NCBI GenBank assembly: GCA_917880885.1
Contig: OU862912.1
Span: forward strand, 52,005,117 to 52,069,116
Direction: 5' to 3'
Origin: Limnephilus marmoratus
Taxonomy: Eukaryota > Arthropoda > Insecta > Trichoptera > Limnephilidae
DNA: 64,000 nucleotides
Shown here: one piece after another, positions 22,390 to 32,447 of the stretch
Position numbering within the stretch: the first letter of the stretch is position 1
Layout of the letters: each line of letters begins with the position of its first letter
Notes under the pieces: model-generated
The model's input: the letters and a program-made list of their open reading frames with translations, nothing else
The model's database searches: none
Told to the model about the DNA's origin: nothing
Translations under genes and position numbers: made by a program

Positions 22390-22780
22390 ATACACTTTTT
22401 TTACGATAACTCCACGCAGGAGGCCCTGAGAAAAATAATTGCCTTCAGTGCCTATGTCATCTTTGAAGATGCTATGTGGAGGGTCTTTTTGAGAAGAACA
22501 AGGAGTGAACATGGGTATTGAAGATACCCAATGGAATCTATCAAACGGACTGCCCGTTTCTGCACAGTCAAGGGTTTTTTCAGGTATTTCGAGACTCCAG
22601 ACAAAATAATACTATGTAATTCCAAAGCATCAATTCCGAATTTGGCAGTATTGAAGTAGCTCAGATTAAATACATTTATCAGTTCCGAAGAGCTTATATG
22701 TTGCACAAAATATCTTAATAAAATATGTTTTTGCACTTGCAATTTGTGCACTGCGACAAGTCGAAATGATGCACTTCGCA
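22390..22780 (-). pseudogene. CR1/jockey LINE 3' fragment
   Basis: The - strand reading contains SKYLKKPLTVQKRAVRLIDS, a LINE RT C-terminal signature (VQKRAVRLI). After an interruption comes the same TLHIASSKMT-encoding 3' UTR that begins CTCCACGCAGGAGGCC on the + strand. Confidence 0.65.
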
Positions 22781-22823
22781 ATGTAGATATATATATAATA
22801 ACTAAATTGCGATCAGGAGTATA

Positions 22824-22971
22824 CTGCCGTCATAGGCAAAAAGGCAACTGAAAAATCTCAATGGTCACATTCTGAGATTGAGACCTTTCATGTTTATCAA
22901 CCTATTATATTAAAAAGTAGATCAGAATGCGACCATTGAAATTTTCAGCTGCCTTTTGCTTATGATAGCAG
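22824..22971. mobile_element. Mariner-like miniature element with TA target duplication
   Basis: Inverted ends CTGCCGTCATAGGCAAAAAG and its partner at 22952-22971 (CCTTTTGCTTATGATAGCAG) are flanked by TA on both sides. Pairing runs about 50 bp into the element. It is non-coding. Confidence 0.75.
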
Positions 22972-23250
22972 TAAAATAACTACTGAATTCTAGACTTTCA
23001 AGCCAATCAATATAATACAAATAGTAGTGATAGTTCACTCTCACTGAAATCTAAATTGCTAAACTGTGAATTCTGAGTTTCGAATCGATCAAATGACATG
23101 GTTTTAAAATCGCTTGTTTTTCAAGCGGAGTCCGTCAAATATTATCAAAAAATGTTCTTACGTATTTAAAAAAACTAAGCAATTAGTAACCTTTGTACAG
23201 GATGTCTGCTATTTGTCGTCAAATATATATTTTTTAAAACCCTGTTTCAG

Positions 23251-23400
23251 ATAAATACATGATGCAGGACATGACCTTCAGGTGGAAAGGAGTGGACCCC
23301 GTCAGTTTCCCCAGTGACTTTGGGGATGGATATCGCCTTCCCAAATATGTTGTGACCTTCAAAATCGACCACGAACTTCACAATATTTACTATGGAGAAG
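23251..23400 (+). CDS. Cys-loop chloride channel, end of the ligand-binding domain
   Basis: This exon follows the acceptor CCTGTTTCAG and ends before GTGACA. With the T carried over from the previous exon it reads YKYMMQDMTFRWKGVDPVSF onward to LPKYVVTFKIDHELHNIYYGE. It supplies the last beta strands of the extracellular domain. No extra cysteine pair is seen around the loop C region, unlike glutamate- and histamine-gated insect chloride channels. This agrees with a GABA-like or group I subunit. The next intron (2.4 kb) holds two complete hAT-type elements. Confidence 0.92.
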
Positions 23401-23814
23401 GTGACACTTTTTAATTTTTTTAACTGAACGGTTCTACTGATTTGACATTAAGTTTGGGTTATTGGGTAATTAGTCATTCATAAGTAAGGGTCGACCGAGA
23501 TCTCGGTCTCGGTATTTTCGGCTACAAATTCTACCGAGAACTCTGTCTCGGTTCTCGACGAAAAAACGCCGAGATTCTCTGCCATAACCGAGACCGTTGT
23601 AATAGGATAATGGGATTCAAATCTACCGCGCGCGTCCACATTGTCGATTGTGACACTCTTTGAAAACGCAGAAAAATTGCTTTTTATGTGCTACAACATC
23701 ATGTTGTTCAATTTTGATTATTAAAACTCTTTAAAACAAATTATTATTACATTCTTAAGTATACTATATTATGCAAAAATAGTGCATTTTCATTTTTTTC
23801 TCAACATCATCATC

Positions 23815-24290
23815 ATCTTCTTCCCTTTATCCTATTCGGGTCGGGGACCCATTGCATCGACAAGGCTCCTCCATATGTCCCTGTCTTGTGCTGATTGTAC
23901 GGCCTCTGTCCATGGTAGCCCCATCCTCTCCTCACATAGTTTCTGGAGTTGCCTCGCCCAACTGTGTCTGGGGCGGCCCACTGGACGTCTACCCTCTGGA
24001 ATCGCACTCAGTATCTTCCTCGTAATTCGGTCATCAGACATTCTTAGTACATGCCCAAGCCACCTCAGTCGCGATTTTTCTACGAAGAGTAGCAGTAGTT
24101 CAATGTTTAGATCATCTCGGATCATGGAGTTTCTTATATGATCCCATTTCGTAACCCCTGTCACTCCTCTCAAGTACCTCATTTCGGCAGCTTGGACTCT
24201 AGAGCGTGTTCGTTCATTTAGCATCCATGTCTGGTGGCCGTAAGTGAGCATCGGGCGGTATACCGTTTTAAACACTGCCATCTTTGTTTT
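23815..24290 (-). pseudogene. RTE-class LINE, C-terminal end of the RT ORF
   Basis: An uninterrupted 149-codon - strand stretch reads MAVFKTVYRPMLTYGHQTWM, then RVQAAEMRYLRGVTGVTKWD, RLRWLGHVLRMSDDRI and PEGRRPVGRPRHSW. These motifs are diagnostic of the C-terminus of RTE LINE proteins. It is 5'-truncated and sits inside the hAT element at 23485-25155. Confidence 0.85.
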
Positions 24291-24470
24291 GATGCTCAGC
24301 TCGGCTTACCTTATCACTGAGCTGTAGAGAGGACTCAATACATAATTTTTTTTATTATTAATTTTTTTAAACTTTATGAGTAAAATCTCAAATTATAATA
24401 TTTAATTAAATGAAGACAATATTAGCGAAACTCAATCGAAATCTGGAGACAGAAAAATCAGAAAAGATAT

Positions 24471-24543
24471 TGGCTCCGCTGGGACTCGAACCCAGAATCC
24501 TTTTCTTACATGGAAACAGCTCTACCGATTAAGCTACGGAACC
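24471..24543 (-). tRNA. tRNA-like module (left arm)
   Basis: The module runs from GGTTCCGTAGCTTAATCGG to CGGAGCC plus A. The seven-pair acceptor stem is complete (one G-T), and the T arm CTGGG/CCCAG and B box GGTTCGAGTCC are intact. The anticodon arm has only four pairs and a CATGTAA loop, so position 33 is A, not U. I read it as a Pol III promoter or retro-module, not a proven tRNA. Confidence 0.5.
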
Positions 24544-24926
24544 CATATTAATTCGGTCACTTTTAACTGTATCATACTTCGACTAAGAACTACCAACATT
24601 ATCTTCATTTACTTAACGCACATATTATTGGCTGCTATCTTTATATATGATTACAAGATTCAACTCGAACTAAATGCAATCTAGATAGTGTCTGGATAAA
24701 TTTTTTATCCATTTTATTTGTAATACGCGACATCTATTGACTTTTTCTGCAAGTCTAGGATGAATATTTATTATTAAGACACTATCTAGATTGCATTTAG
24801 TTCGAGTTGAATCTTGTAATCATATATAAAGATAGCAGCCAATAATATGTGCGTTAAGTAAATGAAGATAATGTTGGTAGTTCTTAGTCGAAGTATGATA
24901 CAGTTAAAAGTGACCGAATTAATATG

Positions 24927-24999
24927 GGTTCCGTAGCTTAATCGGTAGAGCTGTTTCCATGTAAGAAAAGGGTTCTGGGTTCGAGTCCCAGCGGAGCCA
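24927..24999 (+). tRNA. tRNA-like module (right arm)
   Basis: Inverted copy of the module at 24471-24543, apparently identical, followed at once by AT and ATCTTTT, a potential Pol III terminator. Confidence 0.5.
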
Positions 25000-25170
25000 A
25001 TATCTTTTCTGATTTTTCTGTCTCCAGATTTCGATTGAGTTTCGCTAATATTGTCTTCATTTAATTAAATACATAATTTTTTCTCAATTTATCTATTTTC
25101 GGTCTTGGCTCTCGGTCTCGGCCGAGAACGTAAAACCTGTCTCGGTCGACCCTTATTCATAAGTTGTCCA

Positions 25171-25546
25171 CAGCCCCAGATCTAAGACTTTTTCAAACTG
25201 GGGCAGAAAATTGACAGTGGCGCCCCCTCTACGCCATCATGAAGTGGAGGTCCCTCGGAGCCGAATAAACCGCTCGAGTTTATTAAACAGCTCGTCCAGC
25301 CCCTAGTTCTAGCTGGACGGGAATTCCCCTGGCGGAGACATCACATACACTATGTGTTCAAAATCGACTTAGGATACGTTCATAAATTAACATAGGATGG
25401 TTCAAAAACCAACCAACCAACTAATAAAATGATAGAACTATGTGCGCTGGATGCCAGGAGCTTTGTGAATCAATGTATTTTTTCAATCGAACATATAAAT
25501 TACGATTTTGGCACCCCTAAAATTGCCGTCCCCTAGATCCGGGCTG
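25171..25546. mobile_element. Short hAT-type element with exact 8-bp target duplication
   Basis: The ends CAGCCCCAGATCTA and TAGATCCGGGCTG are imperfect inverted repeats bordered by GTTGTCCA on both sides (25163-25170 and 25547-25554). It lies directly beside the hAT element at 23485-25155; the two duplications share base 25163. It is non-coding. Confidence 0.82.
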
Positions 25547-25801
25547 GTTGTCCAACCTATAGTAAAGTAAATTATTTGTGCAATAATTTGTTAAGGTTTT
25601 TTATTTCAAAATCTGTTTCTAGCACTGTATTGAAACGCAGCACTGTACCTCGTATAAAACACTGTATCTTTCAAACAAAGCTTTATTTGTAGGTGCATTG
25701 TGTTGACAATGTAAAGTACCTACCCCAATTTGGTAAACTATTTGCTCTATTACTAATAATCGTTTTTCCTTTTGTTTCATATCTTTTCACTTTCATTCCA
25801 G

Positions 25802-26000
25802 GCAACCATTCCACGGCCCGCCTGCTGATCACCATGTCGCGGGAGCTGCGCAGCTACCTGCTGGAATGCTACCTGCCCTCCACACTCTTTGTGGTCATGT
25901 CCTGGGGCGGCTTCTGCGTCATCCCCGAGATAGTCCCCGGTAGGATGGTGCTGCTGGTCACCACGCTGCTGTCGCTGGTCACCATGATTGATACTGTCAG
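25802..26000 (+). CDS. Cys-loop chloride channel, M1 and M2 exon
   Basis: The acceptor is CATTCCAG and the donor GTGAGA; phases 1 and 2 match the neighbouring exons. The exon encodes the end of the extracellular domain, M1 (from YLLECYLPSTLFVVMSW) and M2 (RMVLLVTTLLSLVTMIDTVR). The pore entrance reads PEIVPGRM. Most insect anion channels have PAR at this selectivity position, and here it is PGR. The conserved T6' and L9' of M2 are present, and residue 2' is Val, where picrotoxin/dieldrin-sensitive RDL subunits have Ala. Codon use is GC-rich compared with its surroundings. Confidence 0.94.
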
Positions 26001-26159
26001 GTGAGAACATAGATAGGGAGACAGGTCATGAACCATTATTAACAATTATAAGCACACAAGTGTTGCCAACCATACTACTGCAAATCAAATCTAAACACCA
26101 ATTGCATTTTATTTGATTGGCTTCACCGGCTTTGACATGCATGAATTTTACACAAAGTT

Positions 26160-26300
26160 TTTAATATTTGTGTAGTTTATCTTTCGTGATGGATATCTCG
26201 CCCAGGAAGTGCGAAAAGATTGTCTCGTTGAGTGAAAACACGTTTATGTCACAAAGAAACATTGCGAGAGAGTGTGGCATGAGTCAGGGGCAGTAAGCAA
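26160..26300 (+). pseudogene. Tc1-like transposase N-terminal relic
   Basis: ATGGATATCTCGCC opens MDISPRKCEKIVSLSENTFM and SQRNIARECGMSQGQ, then a stop. This resembles the first helix-turn-helix of Tc1-family transposases. No further transposase follows. The rest of this intron to 26997 has no recognised content. Confidence 0.5.
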
Positions 26301-26997
26301 GAGTCCATGTCAGTCCGTAATTTGGTCATAGCTCCGCAACGGTCGGCATGCTTCCGTGCCATTACATCGCTTTTTTTATATTTTCTGGTGGTAGTTTATT
26401 TAAAGCAGAATGAAGACATTACTCTACCAGCTCGAAAATATCAATTTTCTGCTGTTGTCCTCTCCTATCGGAGTTTGGGTACCATCAGGGAAATCTCCAA
26501 CCTACAGACTGCAGCCCGAAACAACTCTGCGCAACTGCGCTCGTATCCCTAAAGTACCTGCAGGAATTTCAAAGCCATGAAGTGCGGCATCTTCTCCCCG
26601 ATTAATCTTAATCTCAGTTAAATAATGACCAAGATATTGGAATTTTGTTCCTTTTTTGGTGAGCCTAAAAGCATACAACATGGCTGTTTTGTTTATTGAC
26701 CTATCAAATTTTAGTCGAATGCTGAAACGGACCAAAGATCGATGTTTAACGGGGACCATTAAAATTTCAAACAAACCTAAAGCCTAAAATTTGTCTAAAC
26801 CCCCGTCACAAACAAAATCATTTTCACTTCGGCAATTAGTGCGATTTTTAATTTTTAACATTTACATGCCAATACTTTGCCTGTTAATTTTTAGTAAAAT
26901 TTTTAAAACCATTAATTGCTTGACCAACGGTTGACCAAACAACCCAACAAAAACCAAACCAAATAAATCATTAATTTTTTGCAACTCTTCATTACAG

Positions 26998-27220
26998 AAA
27001 CAATTCTCCACGAGCCTTAGAATTGAAGTGCATAGAAGTATGGCTCATATCCTGCACACTGTTTGTGTTCCTGGCCCTGATAGAATACTTCATCGTCCTG
27101 TTCGGAATCCGCTACGACAAACATTGGCGCCACAAAAAGAAAGAGCTGGAGAAACTCAGCGAACCTCCCCTACCGCCTTCTCCGCCACCTCCACCCACTG
27201 TTCTAGTCAACCACACACAG
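26998..27220 (+). CDS. Cys-loop chloride channel, M3 and start of the cytoplasmic loop
   Basis: The exon starts after CATTACAG and ends CACACACAG before GTAAAA. It continues NNSPRALELKCIEVWLISCT and then LFVFLALIEYFIVLFGIRY, which is M3. The basic, proline-rich start of the M3-M4 cytoplasmic loop follows (HWRHKKKELEKL, then a run of prolines). Loop sequence is poorly conserved in the family. The exon ends in phase 0, and the next intron is 8.8 kb and full of repeats. Confidence 0.92.
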
Positions 27221-28029
27221 GTAAAACTAACTACATACATATATCACACACAACAATCACAAGCTTCGTCCAAATATTACATATTAGAATAATAAAGCAC
27301 AAGCCATTCATAAAACATACTTTATGATCGCCATATTGAGTAAAATTCAGATCCAACTATGCTTTATAGTTCTGTGGTTTTAGATCAAAAAAAGATATGT
27401 GGTAACTGACTTTATGATAAGTAGGTCTATTTGTTGCAATGAACTCCAGTAAGGTGCCAACCGTGACCGCATCTACATCCACTTAACATATTTTGAACTA
27501 AGACCATGTATTCTAAAAAATAATATAGGCAGTTTTTAATTTTCTAGAGACACGCTATTTCTATTATCGGACCTTTCAATCATAAATTTGGCATACATTT
27601 AAAAGATTTCTTTTTTAGAATATTCCATCATGCTTGGACATACAAACAACAGTTTTCGGACACAGCGCTACGGGAAAAACGGTAAACAAGATGTTGTGGT
27701 TGCACCAATTTCATCAAAGTTATAAAGATTGTGTTGTATTTATACCCACCGAGTTATAACGTTATATAACGAAAGTTATAACGTTTTTGTGATAGCCACT
27801 GAGTTGTACCTAGATGTTCTACACTTTAACAAAACTTATCAAGATATCGTTTAGTTTAATGTATAACACACAAAAGTTAAGAAAATTATCTATTATTTTA
27901 AGTATTATTATTATTATCTTGGTGCAAACTGAAGAAAACTTCCATTTTCATTATCCACCCCCCAAATTTTTTGCATGTATTTCAAAATGAATTCTGTTTG
28001 CTGTTCTCTTGCTCATTAGACACTTTTAT
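27221..28029. other. Unassigned intronic sequence
   Basis: AT-rich with ACGTTATATAACG-type palindromic words near 27755. No coding region or clear repeat. Confidence 0.4.
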
Positions 28030-28640
28030 AATTACCATGATGATTCACGGGAACTGTATTGTAACAGCATAAAAAAGGCAATAAACGTACGTTCCTTGAC
28101 ACAATAATGCTGCAGCTCTTTCAAAAGATGAGATACACAATGTATGTAGGTCTGTTTCCTCCAAAGAAAAGAAGTCATAATTTTCTTGCATCTCTCTCAA
28201 ACACCGCACTGTTTTCCGTAGACCATACAATACTACTAGCTGTGACGATTATTTTGAAAGTATGGAATATAGATAATATTGAAATGTGAGTGAATTCCGA
28301 AAATTCAAAAATCTCAAATGTCAGTGCACTGATGGTTTTGCTTTTGTTCTTAAACATATTACGCTGCAGCTCTTTCTTACATACTAAATAACAACAGTCG
28401 AAAATGAGACAAACAGTGAATGTGTCTGCACCCCTCCAAAGGAAACATACAATCATTATCATACATGTCCCTCACACATATAAAGAAAATGAAACTCAAT
28501 TCCCGTCACCATGGCTGAGCCATGATAAGATATATCTGTTACCTTCAAAGGAAATAAGTAATACTTTGGAAGAAACAGACACACATATTTTGTGTATCTC
28601 ATCTCACCATTATTTAATGTGATAAGACTTGTTCACATTG
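28030..28640. repeat. Inverted partner of the element at 32448-33060
   Basis: Landmarks include AACAGCATAAAAAAGGCAAT, CTGCAGCTCTTTCAAAAGATG and GAGATACACAATGTATGTAG. They match the reverse complement of the right half of 32448-33060. Internally, the phrase CTGCAGCTCTTTC plus GAGA(T/C)A(C/A)A is used twice. It is non-coding. Confidence 0.75.
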
Positions 28641-30099
28641 GTTCGCCGAAAACCTTTCGCATTACTTTCAAGTAGAGTACATTTGTGCCCGCCGCCCATT
28701 GCAAGATGACGGCGGATGACGGGTTGCTACAAAGTAAATATGCTAATTAAGCTTATTTCAATGCTTATTTTAATGTTTATTTTAGAAGAGGTGGAAGAAT
28801 AAATTAGTAAGACTAAAATAAATAAACTATGGACATAAAAAGAGATTAATAGCAGCATAAATAAATAATTTTATGGTAGCATCTTCGCTCTACCGCCACG
28901 ACATGAACTCTGCTAAAACGGCCGGTTTGCGCATGTCAGTGCACAGGGATGTGTGGAGAGGGTCTTTACTCGCTCGAAAAATAGACTGAAATGGATTGAA
29001 TCTAAAGAGCTGACTAACCCACTCTACTAAAATTACGGTGTTCGGACGCATTTAGTTACTACTTTACTCTCCACTCGACTAAAATACTCGCGAACGGCTC
29101 AAGGAAGAGCTGCAGCATGTTTTTTTTTGTTTTCCTTTTTTTGCCATCACAGTACCATAACCGTGAATCGTCACGGTAATTACATAAGTGTCTATTCAAT
29201 TTTTACACAACACTTTTTCAATAGTTTATTTTAAGATTTTTATTTACATGCTTATGCACATGGCGCACCATGGTTATTATATTAGAGTAAAATGAATTCG
29301 ATTTTTTTCTTTGTTTACATTTTAGAAGAAAAACTGCAAACAGTATTTGTATGGTAAAGACTCGGACGTTGGTTGTATCCATGTTTGCAGACATTGAGGA
29401 ATGACTGAAGTGTATATGAGTTGTGTATAACTTAACAGGCTTTGATACAAGGAACGACTGAGTTACCCCCACTGGTGAATCGTGGGCTCAATGGCAACCG
29501 CATAGAGCACATCAGGTTTGGTCACAGGAAGATCGGTCCTGAAGACGTTCTGCACAAAGATACCACGGCAATACCACAGCCTCTGCACACAGTATGTATT
29601 CATCTAACAAAACCTACTTAAAACATGGAAAGAATACCAAATTGCAGTCATTCATTTATTTATTTATTGATAACAGTCGCTCATTAGTTATTTTACGACT
29701 TAAAAATATCTTCATTGCATTATTTTCCCCACAGATTATACACCGTGTTCCACGTTCATACTGCGAAACTTTGGGAAGTAAATATTTATGAAAATACAAG
29801 TAAAAAATTCTAAACTGAGCAATTCTAATAACCAAAATAAAATTGTAATAAAAATTGTCCATGTAATCGTAGTATTACTTTTACCAGCTTTATAACATTG
29901 GATAACATCTGAGAGGCGTTATAAGAATAACCACTGTTAGCTGGCCAATCTGAAGAGATATTTTAATTTAACATTTATTGGAATTATTTCAAAAGTTCCC
30001 GCTCATTGTATACTTCGATTAACCACATAGATAACTTAAGTAGTAGTTTCACTTTTTACAAAGAGATGTCTCGCATCTCTTCAGAATTATTTGTTAAAC
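28641..30099. other. Intronic sequence with repeat fragments
   Basis: Near 29140-29190, CATCACAGTACCATAACCGTG and TCGTCACGGTAAT are an end of the element type seen at 32448. The 29725-29785 segment (ACACCGTGTTCCACGTTCAT, then GCGAAACTTTGGG) is an inverted relative of 32285-32335. No coding region supported. Confidence 0.45.
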
Positions 30100-30697
30100 C
30101 CACGGACATATGAATATATCTGGACCTGCCCTAAGTGATAAAAACGTATTATTTCCTCCTCCACATGGCGCCGGCTGTAGCTCCTCCTTGGAACCGGCTC
30201 GCTCCATGGGGAGGGGATATAGCCTCGCTTGAATCTAAAATGTGTGACGTCATCATTCTTGCCGTGAACAGCGAGAAGCTGACATCCATACATTTAACGA
30301 AATAACGGCAGCTTGTGCTATACAATATATCTACGTATCAATATGCACATAGAGAATGTGGGCGGTACTCCAATGTGCTCGTCGCTGGTTACAGGGGTAA
30401 GTAAATTATGAAACATTTGTAAAAGTGTTTTAACTAAACACGGCAAGAAAAAAATGATATGTGTATTGGCGCGAGTCTTTTTGGGGCGAGCATTTGGCCT
30501 TAGCAAATAAGTTTTGAACGTGGCAAGCAATTCGCGCTCCCATGTAAAAAGGTCTATTCATTCAAAGCAGATTTTGCTTTTAAGAACTAAATGGTGATAT
30601 TGTAATGCGAGATGCCTATATACTGTCAGATTGATTGTTCAACGAATGACAGTCATCTTTCCCCCCTTTGCTCTCCATAGTTTGGTTTTACCCCTCA
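30100..30697 (-). repeat. Arm 2 of the long-distance inverted repeat
   Basis: Near-identical reverse complement of 1-598. Within the window it ends at ACCCCTC, matching base 1. The channel exons from 13249 to 27220 lie between the two arms. Confidence 0.9.
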
Positions 30698-30901
30698 TCT
30701 GTAACTGCTTGTCTATCCATTTGGATGTCTATGGTTAAACCGAAATTTTTGAATTACTTTTTCCCCTTTTTTTCATTGATTTAATATGTTTACATATTAT
30801 TAAAAAATGCACACAATTTAAATATATATGGGTGATTATCAACTAGGCTGTAGACAACACGTGGAAGTCATAATATTTAATATTCTCCAGATAGTTATTA
30901 C

Positions 30902-31725
30902 TAATGACCGGATTATTTGCAAATGCATATTTGCATATGCATTTGCATATTTAGACCCTTTTCAGTGGTACTTGCATATTTTAGCAAAAAATTTGAGATC
31001 TTGCATATTTACGTTCGATCTCGTTCATCGTTCACATTGTGAACGTGTTCGTTCATGTTCGTGTTCGTATAAATGTCAGATAGCTAAGTGCGCGGCTAGT
31101 GAACTGTTCGCTCCGCGGCTAGTGAAAACGCTTGAAACTCATGGATTGGCGTTGAATGAATCTACTCAGGTTATGAAGAAAATTGGCCTTATGAATTCCT
31201 CGTTGCCAAAGCCATTCCCGAGTAAACTCAAAGAAAAGTTTGAAAATTTACTGAACAATAACCCAGGGTTTGAACCCTTGTGCCAAATTGATAGCTTCAT
31301 CAACGGGGCAGGTGAAATTTTGCCCGGCACAATAAGTTCAAATATCGCACCCAAATTTAAATTCTGTCCAGTCACATCAGTAGATGTAGAACGCTCCTTT
31401 TCCTCTTACAAAAATATATTAAGAGATCGTAGACACCATTTGTCTACAGAACATGTATAACAGTACTTAGTCATATTCGTTTAGAAAAATTGTAAATTTC
31501 TCGTTAAATACATTTTGTAATTGATATTTTCTAAAATAGATTGTTATCCTTGAGAACTAATAGCTTACTAAAATAAAAAAAATATTTAAAAATATGACTT
31601 CCTGTATTATTTCATGTTGCATATTTTGACCCTTTTTATGGATTTTCGTGCATATTTTAGCTATTTTTATTGCATATTTGCATGCATATTTTGGGCTGTT
31701 TTTGTTGCATATAATCCGGTCTTTA
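30902..31725 (+). mobile_element. Non-autonomous hAT element with 8-bp target duplication
   Basis: The ends TAATGACCGGATTAT and ATAATCCGGTCTTTA are flanked by GTTATTAC on both sides (30894-30901 and 31726-31733). Subterminal TGCATATTTGCATATGCATT repeats occur at both ends. It retains the last part of a transposase gene, so it is a deleted derivative of an autonomous hAT. Confidence 0.88.
31060..31460 (+). pseudogene. hAT transposase C-terminal (dimerisation) remnant
   Basis: An open stretch reads LPKPFPSKLKEKFENLLNN and then CPVTSVDVERSFSSYKNILR, DRRHHLSTEHV, stop. PVTSVxxERSFS with a following KNxLxxRR..L is the typical hAT dimerisation domain. The DNA-binding and catalytic parts are absent. 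Confidence 0.8.
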
Positions 31726-31744
31726 GTTATTACGTACGGCACTC

Positions 31745-32018
31745 CAGGCAAAAATCTTACTAATATTATAAACCCGAAAGTTTGTATGGATGTATGTGTG
31801 TTTGTTACTCTTTCACGCAAAAACTACAGAATGAATTTTAATGAAACTTTACAATAATTTTGATCATACATCAGAATAACGTATAGGCTATAATTTATAA
31901 AGCTAGCTAGGAAGGGGATGCGGGAGGGGAGCGGGGACACACGGGAAAGGTGATTCAGGGAGAAACAATGTTTTTTTTTTTAATATGGCATTGCAACTCA
32001 TGCCGGGAACCAGCTAGT
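31745..32018 (+). mobile_element. Helitron-like repeat with CTAG end
   Basis: It begins TACTAATATTATAAACCCGA and TTTGTTACTCTTTCACGCAA, phrases very common in insect non-autonomous Helitron-like repeats. It ends CATGCCGGGAACCAGCTAG followed by T, the same end as the 17560-18100 family. Confidence 0.65.
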
Positions 32019-32029
32019 CGATTATATAG

Positions 32030-32447
32030 CAGAATGTTCCAGTGGTAATTTATTTGGAAACATTGTTCCAATCTCGGTTTAAAGGAAATAAATAAAAGAA
32101 TTTAAATTCAAAATCAACATGATTTATAAAATAGCTGACAGAGCGCGAAGAAATAAAAATAAATATAAAGGTGTGTTTATACAAACATTTTGTAAACCGT
32201 ACAAAAAAAAATTATCATATCTTTTTTATTTGAGCACTAATGAAATAAAAAATGGCTACATTTTTTTGCCAACTTTTGAAAAATCAATCGCCCCCAAAGT
32301 TTCGCGGTATGAGCATATAACACGGTGTATACAATGAATATTCAAACATTGTTGTAATACAATATTAATATTATAACTTCATCCCCATTATGTCTTTATA
32401 GGTCAGTGAAGTTAAGACAAAATGGACGCTTTTATTATTAACGTGAC
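32030..32447. other. Repeat-derived sequence without a gene
   Basis: The GTTTCGCGGTATGAGCATAT and ACACGGTGTA segment is related to 29725-29785. The frame at 32119-32337 has no known domain. Confidence 0.4.

Larger units (their letters stand above)
24400..25071. repeat. 672-bp palindrome with two opposed tRNA-like modules
   Basis: Two arms of about 290 bp are inverted copies around an 80-bp spacer (about 24691-24773). Ends read ATTTAATTAAATGAAGACAA and its reverse complement. Each arm carries the same tRNA-like module. Single copies or relics of the same flanks occur at 1880-2095, 45520-45870 and 63450-63520. Confidence 0.88.
23485..25155. mobile_element. Composite hAT-type element with exact 8-bp target duplication
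   Basis: The ends TAAGGGTCGACCGAG and CTCGGTCGACCCTTA are perfect 15-bp inverted repeats. They are bordered by the direct 8-bp repeat TTCATAAG (23477-23484 and 25156-25163), as for hAT. Subterminal CTCGGTCTCGG repeats occur at both ends. The interior has been invaded by an RTE LINE fragment and a tRNA-like palindrome. No hAT transposase remains. Confidence 0.88.

Noticed and set aside
24471..24999. Functional tRNA genes at 24471-24543, 24927-24999, 9886-9958, 10303-10375 and 11195-11267
   Set aside because: A or C at position 33, four-pair anticodon stems, missing identity elements and location inside palindromic repeats argue against functional tRNAs; listed only as tRNA-like modules.
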